The position numbers were made by a program, and so were the translations under genes. Below the pieces are notes generated by a model. It was not told the DNA's origin and ran no database searches. It was given only the letters and a program-made list of their open reading frames with translations. A stretch of DNA of 64,000 nucleotides from Galactobacter caseinivorans (GTDB lineage: Bacteria > Actinomycetota > Actinomycetes > Actinomycetales > Micrococcaceae): the NCBI RefSeq assembly GCF_003640665.1, contig NZ_QQXL01000006.1, positions 186,001-250,000 of the forward strand. The letters run 5' to 3'. Shown here piece by piece: positions 16,996 through 25,400 of this stretch; position 1 is the stretch's first letter; every line of letters starts with the position of its first letter.

Positions 16996-18006
16996 CTACT
17001 TCACCTTCCAGAAAGCCGCAGCCTGAGTCGGGTCAATTTGGTTGCTCACGCGCACGGCCGCCGCGTCCACCTTCTCCGCGGAGCTGTGGGAAGCCGGGAC
17101 GTCAAAGCACACGTCAAAGGTTGCCTCCTTGCCCTGCTCCAGCGCCCCCACATCCAGCACCGGACGCTTCAGGGTGGCCACACACTGCGTGGAATCCACC
17201 ACCGTGCCGTCCGCAAAAATCAGGTCCATCCCCAGCGTGGTCGCGGGATCCACGGGCGCCTCGGCGTTGTTCAGCACCGACACGGTCGCCGTGACGTAGC
17301 GCCCCTCCGGCGCCGGGGCCTCCGGATCGCTGGCCCTCACCGCCGCGCTGGCATCGCGCTCCACCGCGTCCAGGCTGACACGCACGCCGGCCACAAATTG
17401 CGCCGATCCCAGGGCGAGTGCGTTCTTCACCTGCTCCGGCAGCTGCGCAGCGGCCGCCGATTCGTCATAATCCTCGCCCTGATCCGTGATGGATTGCTCC
17501 CGCTGGGAGCGCTCCGTGACGTCCTGAATGAAGACCGCATTCACCACCAGCGGCGCACCGATCCCCAGCACACACACCAACGCGGAGAGCATGCCCCAGC
17601 GCTTGCGCGAGCCCTCCAGCGCGGCCATCACCCAGGCTGCCCCCGCCAGCACCAGGCCCACCACCGCGGCCCAAATCCAGTTGATGTTGACGTCAAGATT
17701 GAAGGCAAAGACCAGCGAAAGGGCGCCAAGGAACGCACCAAGAATCGCCGTGATGAGGACGCGGCGCGGCGTGCGAGGACGCGTCTCCTGAGCGGATCCG
17801 GACGGCGTCTGTGTCCCCTTGGATTTCCGAGTGCCCGACGCCGCTCGGCCGGCGGCTTCACCGCCGCCCACCCTCCCAGGTTCCCCCGCGGCGTCGCCCC
17901 CCAAGAGCGCATCAAGGCCACCCTCCTGCGGGGCCTCCGCGCGCGCGTCGGAAGCCTGGGGCTCGTGCTGCTCCGGCTTGCGATCCTGGGGGCGGGGCCT
18001 GCTCAT
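16996..18006 (-). CDS. Membrane protein with a C-terminal DUF4352-like extracellular domain
   Basis: The 336-residue product has a charged, Gly/Ala-rich cytoplasmic N-terminus (about 85 residues), three hydrophobic helices (LITAILGAFLGALSLVFAF, WIWAAVVGLVLAGAAWVMAAL, WGMLSALVCVLGIGAPLVV), and an outer C-terminal beta-rich region. The motif RYVTATVSVLNNAEAPVD followed by LIFADGTVVDSTQC resembles DUF4352 immunoglobulin-like domains. Function is unknown. The ATG at 18006 has GAGGAG upstream. It is divergent from the VOC gene. Confidence 0.8.
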   Translation of the reverse strand: MSRPRPQDRKPEQHEPQASDARAEAPQEGGLDALLGGDAAGEPGRVGGGEAAGRAASGTRKSKGTQTPSGSAQETRPRTPRRVLITAILGAFLGALSLVFAFNLDVNINWIWAAVVGLVLAGAAWVMAALEGSRKRWGMLSALVCVLGIGAPLVVNAVFIQDVTERSQREQSITDQGEDYDESAAAAQLPEQVKNALALGSAQFVAGVRVSLDAVERDASAAVRASDPEAPAPEGRYVTATVSVLNNAEAPVDPATTLGMDLIFADGTVVDSTQCVATLKRPVLDVGALEQGKEATFDVCFDVPASHSSAEKVDAAAVRVSNQIDPTQAAAFWKVK

Positions 18007-18155
18007 GCGTCTCCTCGGTCTGGTCCAACTCAGGGCACCCCACGCTAGCCCGATTCGCTGTGGGATGCCTGCTTGGCACCCTTGTCGGCGATCTCGCGGG
18101 GGGCTACGTTGCAAAGGAGTGGCGCGCAGGCGCCGCCCCAACCCAGGAGGCCACC

Positions 18156-18941
18156 ATGACGCGTGCCATTTTCCAAGCGGGAGCACCCTGCTGGATTGAT
18201 CTGATGACGGCAGATGTGCACCAGGCACAGGAGTTCTACGGAACGCTGCTGGGCTGGGAGTTCCAGGGCGGCGATGAGGAGAAGTACGGCGGGTACCTCA
18301 TGGCGCACAAGAACGGCCTGCCGGTGGCCGGGATGATGCAGAAGCAGCCGGACATGGCGGACATGCCGGATGTATGGACCACCTACCTTGGCTCCACCTC
18401 CGCGGACGCCAGCTCCGCCGGCGCCTTGGCCGCAGGCGGCAGTGTCTTTTTCCCTCCCATGGACGTCCCCGATCAAGGGATCATGGGCCTGGTGGGAGAC
18501 ACGACTGGCGCCGCCATCGGCATCTGGCAGCCCCAGCCCATGTCCGGATTTGAGCTCACCTACGAGCCCGGCGCGCCCTATTGGTTTGAGCTCTTCACTC
18601 GCGATTTTGCGGGCGCCCAGGCCTTTTATCGCGAGGCCTTTGACTGGGACATCACCGTGGTTTCCGACAGCGACGAGTTCCGCTACGCCACCCTAGGCAA
18701 GGACGCGGACTCCCGCGCCGGCATCATGGACGCCTCCGCCTTCCTGCCCCAGGGCGTGCCGGATCACTGGCGGGTGTACCTGGGCGTGGAGGACGCCGTC
18801 GCCGCCGCCAAGCAGGTGGTGGCCCTCGGTGGCGCCATCCTGTCCGGCCCGGAGGACACGCCCTACGGCACCGTGGTGAGCATCGCGGACCCGACGGGCG
18901 CCATGGTGTTGCTGGCCTCCGGATACCCGGGCAACGGCTGA
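18156..18941 (+). CDS. Two-domain VOC (glyoxalase-like) protein, CFP30B-like
   Basis: The 261-residue protein contains two tandem VOC domains, beginning at APCWIDLMTADVHQAQEFYGTLLGWEF and APYWFELFTRDFAGAQAFYREAFDWDI. Length and layout match mycobacterial CFP30B/TB27.3 (261 aa, from memory). The biochemical role of that family is unsettled, although glyoxalase-type metal sites are known in the fold. The ATG at 18156 is preceded by a perfect AGGAGG; a longer open frame starting at 17811 is antisense to the neighbouring gene. It is followed by a strong terminator. Confidence 0.88.
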   Translation: MTRAIFQAGAPCWIDLMTADVHQAQEFYGTLLGWEFQGGDEEKYGGYLMAHKNGLPVAGMMQKQPDMADMPDVWTTYLGSTSADASSAGALAAGGSVFFPPMDVPDQGIMGLVGDTTGAAIGIWQPQPMSGFELTYEPGAPYWFELFTRDFAGAQAFYREAFDWDITVVSDSDEFRYATLGKDADSRAGIMDASAFLPQGVPDHWRVYLGVEDAVAAAKQVVALGGAILSGPEDTPYGTVVSIADPTGAMVLLASGYPGNG

Positions 18942-18959
18942 GTTTTTCACTGCACGACG

Positions 18960-18995
18960 GCGAAGGCCCCGGATCGCTTGATCCGGGGCCTTCGC
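18960..18995 (+). terminator. Hairpin terminator after the VOC gene
   Basis: GCGAAGGCCCCGGATC pairs perfectly with GATCCGGGGCCTTCGC over a 4-base loop, 18 bp past the stop. Confidence 0.85.
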
Positions 18996-19047
18996 GCTGT
19001 GGTGCGGTGCTGCGGTAATGCTCAGTTCAAGCAGTTCAAAGAACCGC

Positions 19048-19770
19048 TTACTTGATCCACTCCGGGGTCATGGGGAACTTGGCCTGCTGGCCGGCGCGGA
19101 GCTTCCCGGGCACCTGGATGGCGTTGATGATGGAGATCACGAACCACCCGATGGTCACCACCGGGTAGAGGATGAAACCGATGAAGATAAACATGGAGAG
19201 CGAGGAAACCGTCACGGCGATCAATGCCACAAGCTGCCACGAAAGATTGTCCGCGTTGGCCTTGCGCACGGCGCCGGTGGTCTTGTCCTTGTCCACGATC
19301 CAGAAGATCAACGCCGGGATGACACTAAAGAAGGCGGAAAGCCACAGGTTCAGCTGCAGATTGCCAAAGCCGTTGTCCGGGCTGGCACCCAGGGGGGCAC
19401 CGTACGGCTGGCCCGGCTGCTGGTAACCCTGCTGCTGGTAGGCCGACTGCTGCGGCTGGCCATACTGCTGGGCCTGGCCATACTGCTGCGGCTGGCCATA
19501 CTGCTGGGCCTGGCCATACTGCTGCGGCTGACCGTAGGGCTGCTGCGGCGCCTGGCCGTAAGGCTGGGCCGGCTGCTCCGGCTGAGCATAGGGCTGCTGC
19601 GGCGCCTGGCCGTAAGGCTGGGCCGGCTGCTCCGGCTGACCGTAAGGCTGCTGCGGCGCCTGGCCGTAGGGCTCCGAGGAGTCAGTGGACGGCGGCGTGG
19701 CCGTGTAGGGGTCCTGCGGCGCGCCGTTATTGTCCGGCTGCTGTGCGGGCTCGTACGGGTTCTGCGACAT
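19048..19770 (-). CDS. Proline/glutamine/tyrosine-repeat DUF4870-like membrane protein
   Basis: The first ~120 of 240 residues are low complexity, built from [18 protein letters not shown] and [12 protein letters not shown] units encoded by DNA tandem repeats at about 19430-19690. The C-terminal half has three hydrophobic helices and a charged loop ([24 protein letters not shown]) as in DUF4870 proteins. The repeats probably form a disordered cytosolic tail that may bind partners; that is inferred. AAGGGGA precedes the ATG. Confidence 0.82.
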   Translation of the reverse strand: MSQNPYEPAQQPDNNGAPQDPYTATPPSTDSSEPYGQAPQQPYGQPEQPAQPYGQAPQQPYAQPEQPAQPYGQAPQQPYGQPQQYGQAQQYGQPQQYGQAQQYGQPQQSAYQQQGYQQPGQPYGAPLGASPDNGFGNLQLNLWLSAFFSVIPALIFWIVDKDKTTGAVRKANADNLSWQLVALIAVTVSSLSMFIFIGFILYPVVTIGWFVISIINAIQVPGKLRAGQQAKFPMTPEWIK

Positions 19771-19930
19771 GAGAGGTCCCCTTCAGGATCGGATGTTCTG
19801 TTTACATCGTAGGCGCTCGACGCCGTGGACGCCTGAGTACCGCCGTCACAACGGCGGTCTCCCCCACGATGGGCCGCGCACCAACGGCGCCGTCGGCACC
19901 GTCAACGAAGCACAGCCACAAACAAAAGGA

Positions 19931-19965
19931 ACCCCGACCCAGGGAAAACCTCCCTGGACCGGGGT
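19931..19965 (-). terminator. Hairpin terminator of the CsbD-like gene
   Basis: ACCCCGACCCAGGGA pairs with TCCCTGGACCGGGGT with two internal mismatches, 38 bp after the CsbD stop. Confidence 0.7.
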
Positions 19966-20002
19966 CCTTGTGGTGCGGACGCAACGTCCGCGAGCGCGAG
20001 GC

Positions 20003-20176
20003 TCAGCCCTTGAAGGCGTCCTTCACGTTCTCTGCTGCGTCCTTGACGGAGCCCTTGGCCTGCTGGCCCTTGCCCTCGGCCTCAAGATCCGCATTGTTGG
20101 TGGCGCCGCCGACGGTCTCCTTGACCTGGCCGACGACCTTGTCCTTGGCGTTCTCCAGCTTGTCTCCCAAACCCAT
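20003..20176 (-). CDS. CsbD-family stress-response protein (57 aa)
   Basis: This short gene encodes a charged, soluble 57-residue protein starting MGLGDKLENAKDKVVGQVKE, then ETVGGATNNADLEAEGKGQQ and ending DAFKG. This is the typical CsbD pattern of Lys/Glu-rich amphipathic segments with Gly turns. CsbD proteins are general-stress proteins of unknown biochemistry. AAGGAG sits six bases before the ATG, and codon use matches neighbours, so expression is credible. Confidence 0.88.
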   Translation of the reverse strand: MGLGDKLENAKDKVVGQVKETVGGATNNADLEAEGKGQQAKGSVKDAAENVKDAFKG

Positions 20177-20382
20177 GGGGTACTCCTTCCGATCGCGCTC
20201 CGGGCTGTCTACCGCGGGCCGTGAGGCTCCGCGATGACGTTCCCGGCTTCTGCCTCCACTTTGTCACTGCACTGTCCAAATAGCCAGCCACCCGCCTGCC
20301 TTCGCAGGCATTCACACCCGGCGCTCACGGTGTTCGCACACGATTCCCAGGCGGCGGGCTGGCAGGACGGCAGGGGCCAGAG

Positions 20383-21873
20383 CTACCCCCGCAGCGAGTG
20401 CCGCTCCAGGAACTGGTACACCTCCGTCTGATCCACGCCGGGGAAGGCACCCTGCGGCATGGCCGCGAGCAGGTGTGTGTTGGCGCGCGCGGCCGGGAAG
20501 GCGACCTTGCCCCACGCGGCCTCCAGCCCCTCCGGTGCACTGCGGCAGCAGGCCGGGTCCGGGCAGGTGGAGGCGGAGCGGTGCGGGGTGCCGCGCCCAC
20601 GGAACCATCGGACATGCTCGAAGGGCACTCCAATGGAAAGCGAATACTCCCCCGATGAATGCCGCTCGGTAATCGCGGTACACCAAAAGGTGCCGGCCAC
20701 CGTGTCTGTGAATTGCTCAAACGCGCGGAACTTGTCCGGAACCTCAAAGACCTCACGGCTGGTCCAATGCCTACACACGGTCTGCCCCTCAATGGCGCCC
20801 GTGTGATCCGCGGGGAAGTTCACGTTGTCGTTCTCATAGCCCTTGTGCAAAATCCCAGATTCATGCACCTTCTGGAAGTGGCACGTGATGTCCAGGTGGC
20901 GCGTGGCGAGGTTGGTGAAGCGGTGCGCAGCGGACTCATAGGAGACCGCGAAGGCGTCTCGCAGGTCCTCGATCGCCAGCTCGCGGCGCTTCTTTGCCTC
21001 AGCCAGAAAGGCCACGGTGGCCTTCTGCGGCATCAGCAAAGCGCCGGCAAAGTAATTGGTATTCACGCGTTGGCGCAAAAAGTCCGCGTAGTCCTCCGGC
21101 TCCCCATAGCCCAGCTGGTGCCGCGCCAGGGCCTGCAGCAGCACCGAGCGCGGATCATGCTCCGACCGGGTGGAGCGCTCCAGGTAGATCACCTTGTTCT
21201 TCTCATCCGTGACGGAGCGCGTGGAGTGGGGCAGGTCAGAGACAAAACGGATGGAAAAGCCCAGATGCTCCGCCAGATCGGCGGCCAGGTGATGAGACAG
21301 CGGCCCGTTGTGATGCCCCACGGCGCGCAGCAGCTCCTGCGCCCCGGCCTCCAAGTCGGGGTAGTAGTTGGCGCACTCGCGCATTTGCACGCGCAGATCC
21401 GTGTTGGCGCGGCGGGCCTCCTCCGGGGTCGCTAAGGACTCATCCAAGCGCCGAGCCAACTCCCCCTGGAGCCCCAGCAGCGCCTCAATGACCTCCGTGG
21501 GCAGGCGCGGGCCCACCTTGACGGCCGGCAGATTCAGGGAGCTATACAGCGGACCGCGCTGGGCACGTTCAAGCTCCAGCTCCAGCGCGGCCCGCCGATC
21601 CACGGGCTGGGCGCTGAGTAGATCCTCCAGTGAGGTGGAGAGCGCGGCGGCAATCTTCATGAGTTGCGTGATGCGCGGCTCGCGCTTGCCGTTCTCTAAC
21701 AAGGAGAGCTGGCTCGGCACCGTGCCCACGGCCTCGCCCAACTGATCAAGCGTGAGGCCCTTCTCCTTGCGCAGCGTGCGGATCCGCCGCCCGACCGCGA
21801 CGGTGTCCAGAGCGTCGTCGGGCAATTCAGGCGGAGTGAGGGACTCTGGGCGTGCCGCGGAAGTTTTCATCAC
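20383..21873 (-). CDS. ramB: RamB-type XRE/short-chain fatty acyl transcriptional regulator
   Basis: The 496-residue protein has an N-terminal Cro/C1 helix-turn-helix ([39 protein letters not shown], residues 28-66) and an ImmA/IrrE-like plus DUF2083-type C-terminus. In place of the HExxH site it has [12 protein letters not shown]. The last third is cysteine-containing (CPDPACCRS). RamB in Corynebacterium represses aceA and aceB and responds to acetate metabolism. Here the gene is divergent from aceA, which strongly supports orthology. The start may be the GTG at 21873 or the adjacent ATG at 21870; a TAGCGT -10-like box five bases before the GTG suggests a leaderless message. Confidence 0.9.
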   Translation of the reverse strand: MMKTSAARPESLTPPELPDDALDTVAVGRRIRTLRKEKGLTLDQLGEAVGTVPSQLSLLENGKREPRITQLMKIAAALSTSLEDLLSAQPVDRRAALELELERAQRGPLYSSLNLPAVKVGPRLPTEVIEALLGLQGELARRLDESLATPEEARRANTDLRVQMRECANYYPDLEAGAQELLRAVGHHNGPLSHHLAADLAEHLGFSIRFVSDLPHSTRSVTDEKNKVIYLERSTRSEHDPRSVLLQALARHQLGYGEPEDYADFLRQRVNTNYFAGALLMPQKATVAFLAEAKKRRELAIEDLRDAFAVSYESAAHRFTNLATRHLDITCHFQKVHESGILHKGYENDNVNFPADHTGAIEGQTVCRHWTSREVFEVPDKFRAFEQFTDTVAGTFWCTAITERHSSGEYSLSIGVPFEHVRWFRGRGTPHRSASTCPDPACCRSAPEGLEAAWGKVAFPAARANTHLLAAMPQGAFPGVDQTEVYQFLERHSLRG

Positions 21874-21930
21874 TCCGGACGCTACGGAGGGCGGAGGGGG
21901 CTTTCAAGGGGTGGAAGCGATATTTCTTGC

Positions 21931-21966
21931 CCAAATGCAAAGAACTGCGATTCTTTGTTGGCAAAT
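21931..21966. promoter_or_regulatory. Putative RamB operator in the ramB-aceA intergenic region
   Basis: CAAAGAA (21938-21944) is inverted to TTCTTTG (21951-21957) across six bases, flanked by AAATGCAAA on the left and GGCAAATG on the right. This resembles, from memory, the GCAAA/TTTGC-type RamB sites of Corynebacterium. It lies about 110 bp before aceA and is AT-rich against its surroundings. Confidence 0.5.
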
Positions 21967-22067
21967 GTGGGGTCAGACCCCTTGTTCAGGCCGAAAGATG
22001 GAGTCATCAGCAGAACTTCACCGCTGGCCACGGCCACCGGAATCACGACACCACGAGGAGCCCAACG

Positions 22068-23375
22068 ATGAGCACCGAACAGAACCTCAGCCCCGAGCAG
22101 CGCGCAGAGTCACTGACCCTCGAGTGGGAGGCCAACTCCCGCTGGGATGGCATCACCCGCGATTACACGGCGCAAGAGGTCGTGAACCTGCAGGGTTCCG
22201 TCGTGGAGGAGCACACCCTGGCCCGCCGCGGGTCCGAGCGCCTCTGGAAGCAGCTCACCGAGGAGGCCCCCGAGGGCCGCTACACCAACGCCCTTGGCGC
22301 CCTCACCGGCAACCAGGCCGTGCAGCAGGTCAAGGCCGGCCTGCGCGCCATCTACCTCTCCGGCTGGCAGGTTGCCGGTGACGCGAACCTTTCCGGTCAG
22401 ACCTACCCGGACCAGTCGCTCTACCCCGCGGACTCCGTCCCCAAGGTGGTTCGCCGCATCAACAACGCCCTGAAGCGCGCGGATCAGATCGAGACCAGCG
22501 AGGGCAACAAGACCGTTGATGACTGGTTCGCCCCGATTGTGGCGGACGCGGAGGCAGGCTTCGGCGGCCCGCTCAACGCTTTTGAACTCATGAAGAACAT
22601 GATTGACTCCGGCGCGGCCGGCGTGCACTGGGAGGACCAGCTGGCCTCAGAGAAGAAGTGTGGCCACCTGGGCGGCAAGGTGCTGATCCCCACCCAGCAG
22701 CACATCCGCACGCTGAACGCGGCCCGCCTGGCCGCGGACGTGGAGAACGTCCCCAGCATCATCATTGCCCGCACCGACGCCGAGGCAGCCACCCTCATCA
22801 CCTCAGATGTGGACGAGCGCGATCAGCCGTTCATCACCGGCGAGCGCACGGCAGAGGGCTTCTACAAGGTCAAGAACGGCCTGGCCCCCTCCATTGCCCG
22901 CGCCAAGGCCTACGCGCCCTACTCCGACCTCATCTGGATGGAGACCGGCACCCCGAACCTGGAGCTGGCCCGCGAGTTTGCCGAGAGCGTCAAGGCGGAC
23001 TTCCCGGATCAGATGCTGGCCTACAACTGCTCCCCCAGCTTCAACTGGAAGCAGCACCTGGACGACGCCACGATCGCCAAGTTCCAGCGCGAGCTCGGGG
23101 CCATGGGCTACACCTTCCAGTTCATCACGCTGGCCGGCTTCCACGCCCTGAACCACTCCATGTTTGACCTGGCCCGCGGCTACGCCGAGTCCGGCATGAG
23201 CGCCTACGTGCGGCTGCAGGAACGCGAGTTTGGCGACGAGGTCAACGGCTACACCGCCACCAAGCACCAGCGCGAGGTCGGCACCGGCTACTTCGACAAG
23301 GTCTCCACGACCCTCAACCCGAACGGCTCCACCCTGGCGCTGGTCGGCTCCACCGAGGAAGGCCAGTTCCACTGA
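22068..23375 (+). CDS. aceA: Isocitrate lyase
   Basis: This 435-residue enzyme splits isocitrate to glyoxylate and succinate in the glyoxylate shunt. The catalytic loop KKCGH is at residues 196-200. Other signatures are [15 protein letters not shown] (metal site), [13 protein letters not shown] and [11 protein letters not shown]. The ATG at 22068 follows GAGGAG at seven bases; the open frame upstream is intergenic. It is cotranscribed or co-regulated with aceB 248 bp downstream and divergent from ramB, allowing growth on acetate, fatty acids or ethanol. Confidence 0.97.
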   Translation: MSTEQNLSPEQRAESLTLEWEANSRWDGITRDYTAQEVVNLQGSVVEEHTLARRGSERLWKQLTEEAPEGRYTNALGALTGNQAVQQVKAGLRAIYLSGWQVAGDANLSGQTYPDQSLYPADSVPKVVRRINNALKRADQIETSEGNKTVDDWFAPIVADAEAGFGGPLNAFELMKNMIDSGAAGVHWEDQLASEKKCGHLGGKVLIPTQQHIRTLNAARLAADVENVPSIIIARTDAEAATLITSDVDERDQPFITGERTAEGFYKVKNGLAPSIARAKAYAPYSDLIWMETGTPNLELAREFAESVKADFPDQMLAYNCSPSFNWKQHLDDATIAKFQRELGAMGYTFQFITLAGFHALNHSMFDLARGYAESGMSAYVRLQEREFGDEVNGYTATKHQREVGTGYFDKVSTTLNPNGSTLALVGSTEEGQFH

Positions 23376-23411
23376 GCCTGACCTTGGGCCGGTCCCGCTG
23401 ACCGGGCCCCA

Positions 23412-23447
23412 CCCCAGGAACGTTCCCACCCGGGAACCGGCCTGGGG
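23412..23447 (+). terminator. Nested hairpin between aceA and aceB
   Basis: CCCCAGG...CCTGGGG encloses GTTCCC-ACCC-GGGAAC. It could terminate or attenuate aceA transcription, making aceB expression partly independent. Confidence 0.6.
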
Positions 23448-23623
23448 ATGGAGGCACAGCGGGACCGGCGCGCAGGGCGCGCCGCCACCACACGGCTCTC
23501 CCTCACAGCACCACCCGCTTCACGCCCCGCCGCCGGGGTCCCCGACCCCGCGGCGTCGGGCACTACCGACTTCCATCCCCAGGCCGGCCCCACCGCACGG
23601 CCTCCCCGCTCCAGGAGCTCACC

Positions 23624-25264
23624 ATGAACACCTCCACCACCCTCAACGGCGTCACCATCACCCCTCCCCGCATCCGCCGCCAGGAAGAAATCCTGACCCC
23701 GGAGGCCCTGGACTTCCTGCGCACCCTGCACCAGGAATTTGAACCGCGCCGCCGCGAACTGATGCAGCGCCGCCACCGCGTCCGCGCCAAGATCGCCAAC
23801 GGCCAGGACCCCACCTTCCTGTCAGAAACCGCCCACATCCGCGAAGATTCCAGCTGGAGCGTGGCGCCAGTGGCGCCCGGGCTGGAGGACCGCCGCGTTG
23901 AAATCACCGGCCCCGTGGAGAAGAAGATGGCGATCAACGCCCTCAACTCCGGCGCCAAGGTGTGGCTCGCCGACATGGAAGATGCGCACACGCCCAGCTG
24001 GGCGAACGTCATCAACGGGCAGCTGAACCTGCGCGACATCCTGGACCGCACCATCGACTTCACCACGCCAGAAGGCAAGGAATACAAGCTGGGCGGCGAG
24101 ACCCTCACGGACCTGCCGACCATCGTGGTGCGCCCCCGCGGCCTGCACCTGACCGAACGCCACCTGCTCGTGGACGGCGAGCCCATGGCCGGCGCGCTGG
24201 TGGACTTTGGCCTGCACTTCTTCCACAACGCCCGCCGTCTCATTGAGCTGGGACGCGGCCCCTACTTCTACCTCCCCAAGACGGAGAACCACCTGGAGGC
24301 GCGCCTCTGGGAGCAGATCTTCACGCGGTCAGAGGAGTACATCGGGCTGGAGCACGGCACACTGCGCGCCACCGTCCTGATCGAGACCATCACCGCCGCG
24401 TTTGAGATGGAAGAAATCCTCTACGAACTGCGCGACCACGCCGCTGGCCTGAACGCCGGCCGCTGGGACTACATCTTCTCCATCATCAAGAACTTCCGCT
24501 CACGCGGCCCCCGCTTCATCCTGCCCGACCGCTCCGCCGTCACCATGACCGCCCCGTTCATGCGCGCCTACACCGAGCAGCTGGTGCGCGCATGCCACCG
24601 CCGCGGTGCCCACGCCATTGGCGGCATGAGCGCCTTCATCCCCAGCCGCCGCGACCACGAGGTCAACGCACGGGCCCTGGATGCGGTGCGCGTGGACAAG
24701 ACCCGCGAGGCCACCGATGGTTTTGACGGCTCCTGGGTTGCGCACCCGGACCTGGTGTCGGTTGCGTTGGAGGTGTTCGACGGCGCTCTGGGCGAGAACC
24801 CGGATCAGCGCTCCCACTCCCGCGAGGACGTGGTGCCGGACGGCGCCGCGCTGCTGCAGATCGCCGGCACCGAGGGACGCATCACCGAGCACGGCGTGCG
24901 CCTGAACATCGAGGTTGCCATCCGCTACCTGGAGTCCTGGCTGCGCGGCAACGGCGCCGTGGCCATCCACAACCTGATGGAGGACGCGGCGACCGCCGAG
25001 ATCTCGCGCTCGCAGATCTGGCAGTGGCTGCACCACAAGGCCATCACCGACACCGGCGAGGTCATCTCGCAGGAGTGGGTGGAGCACCTGGTGGAGGAAG
25101 AGTTTGACCGCCTGGCCCGCTTCGACGGCGACCGCTACGTGGACGCCCGCGAGATCTTCGAGGCCTCCGCAATGCGCGATGACTTCCCCACCTTCATCAC
25201 CCTGCCCGCCTACGACCGCTACCTCACCGACCAGGACCCGGCACGGACGCTGCTGCCGGCCTGA
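23624..25264 (+). CDS. aceB: Malate synthase A
   Basis: This 546-residue enzyme condenses glyoxylate with acetyl-CoA to malate. Typical segments include VWLADMEDAHTPSW, FYLPKTENHLEARLW, ATVLIETITAAFEMEEILYELR, WDYIFSIIKNFR, RRGAHAIGGMSAFIP and GSWVAHPDLV. Length matches isoform A rather than the ~720-residue G form. AGGAG precedes the ATG at 23624. With aceA it completes the glyoxylate bypass. Confidence 0.97.
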   Translation: MNTSTTLNGVTITPPRIRRQEEILTPEALDFLRTLHQEFEPRRRELMQRRHRVRAKIANGQDPTFLSETAHIREDSSWSVAPVAPGLEDRRVEITGPVEKKMAINALNSGAKVWLADMEDAHTPSWANVINGQLNLRDILDRTIDFTTPEGKEYKLGGETLTDLPTIVVRPRGLHLTERHLLVDGEPMAGALVDFGLHFFHNARRLIELGRGPYFYLPKTENHLEARLWEQIFTRSEEYIGLEHGTLRATVLIETITAAFEMEEILYELRDHAAGLNAGRWDYIFSIIKNFRSRGPRFILPDRSAVTMTAPFMRAYTEQLVRACHRRGAHAIGGMSAFIPSRRDHEVNARALDAVRVDKTREATDGFDGSWVAHPDLVSVALEVFDGALGENPDQRSHSREDVVPDGAALLQIAGTEGRITEHGVRLNIEVAIRYLESWLRGNGAVAIHNLMEDAATAEISRSQIWQWLHHKAITDTGEVISQEWVEHLVEEEFDRLARFDGDRYVDAREIFEASAMRDDFPTFITLPAYDRYLTDQDPARTLLPA

Positions 25265-25306
25265 CGTTGAGCGGCGCTGGTGTGAGTCGAGCGGCGCTGT
25301 GAAGAG

Positions 25307-25348
25307 CGCGAACGGCGCGTGGCCCCTTGGGGCTGCGCGCCGTTCGCG
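25307..25348. terminator. Hairpin terminator after aceB
   Basis: CGCGAACGGCGCG pairs perfectly with CGCGCCGTTCGCG, with an inner GCCCC/GGGGC extension. It lies between aceB and the convergent giant-protein operon and may serve both. Confidence 0.8.
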
Positions 25349-25400
25349 TGCGTGGAGGGCGGTTGGGCTGGCCGCGGCGGTACTCAAACCTGATCCGGCC

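Noticed and set aside
17811-18155. N-terminal extension of the VOC protein
   Set aside because: It is antisense to the DUF4352-like gene and has no similarity to VOC proteins; AGGAGG marks the ATG at 18156.
19430-19690. CRISPR-like regular repeats
   Set aside because: These are coding tandem repeats (PYGQ/QQYGQ units) without unique spacers.
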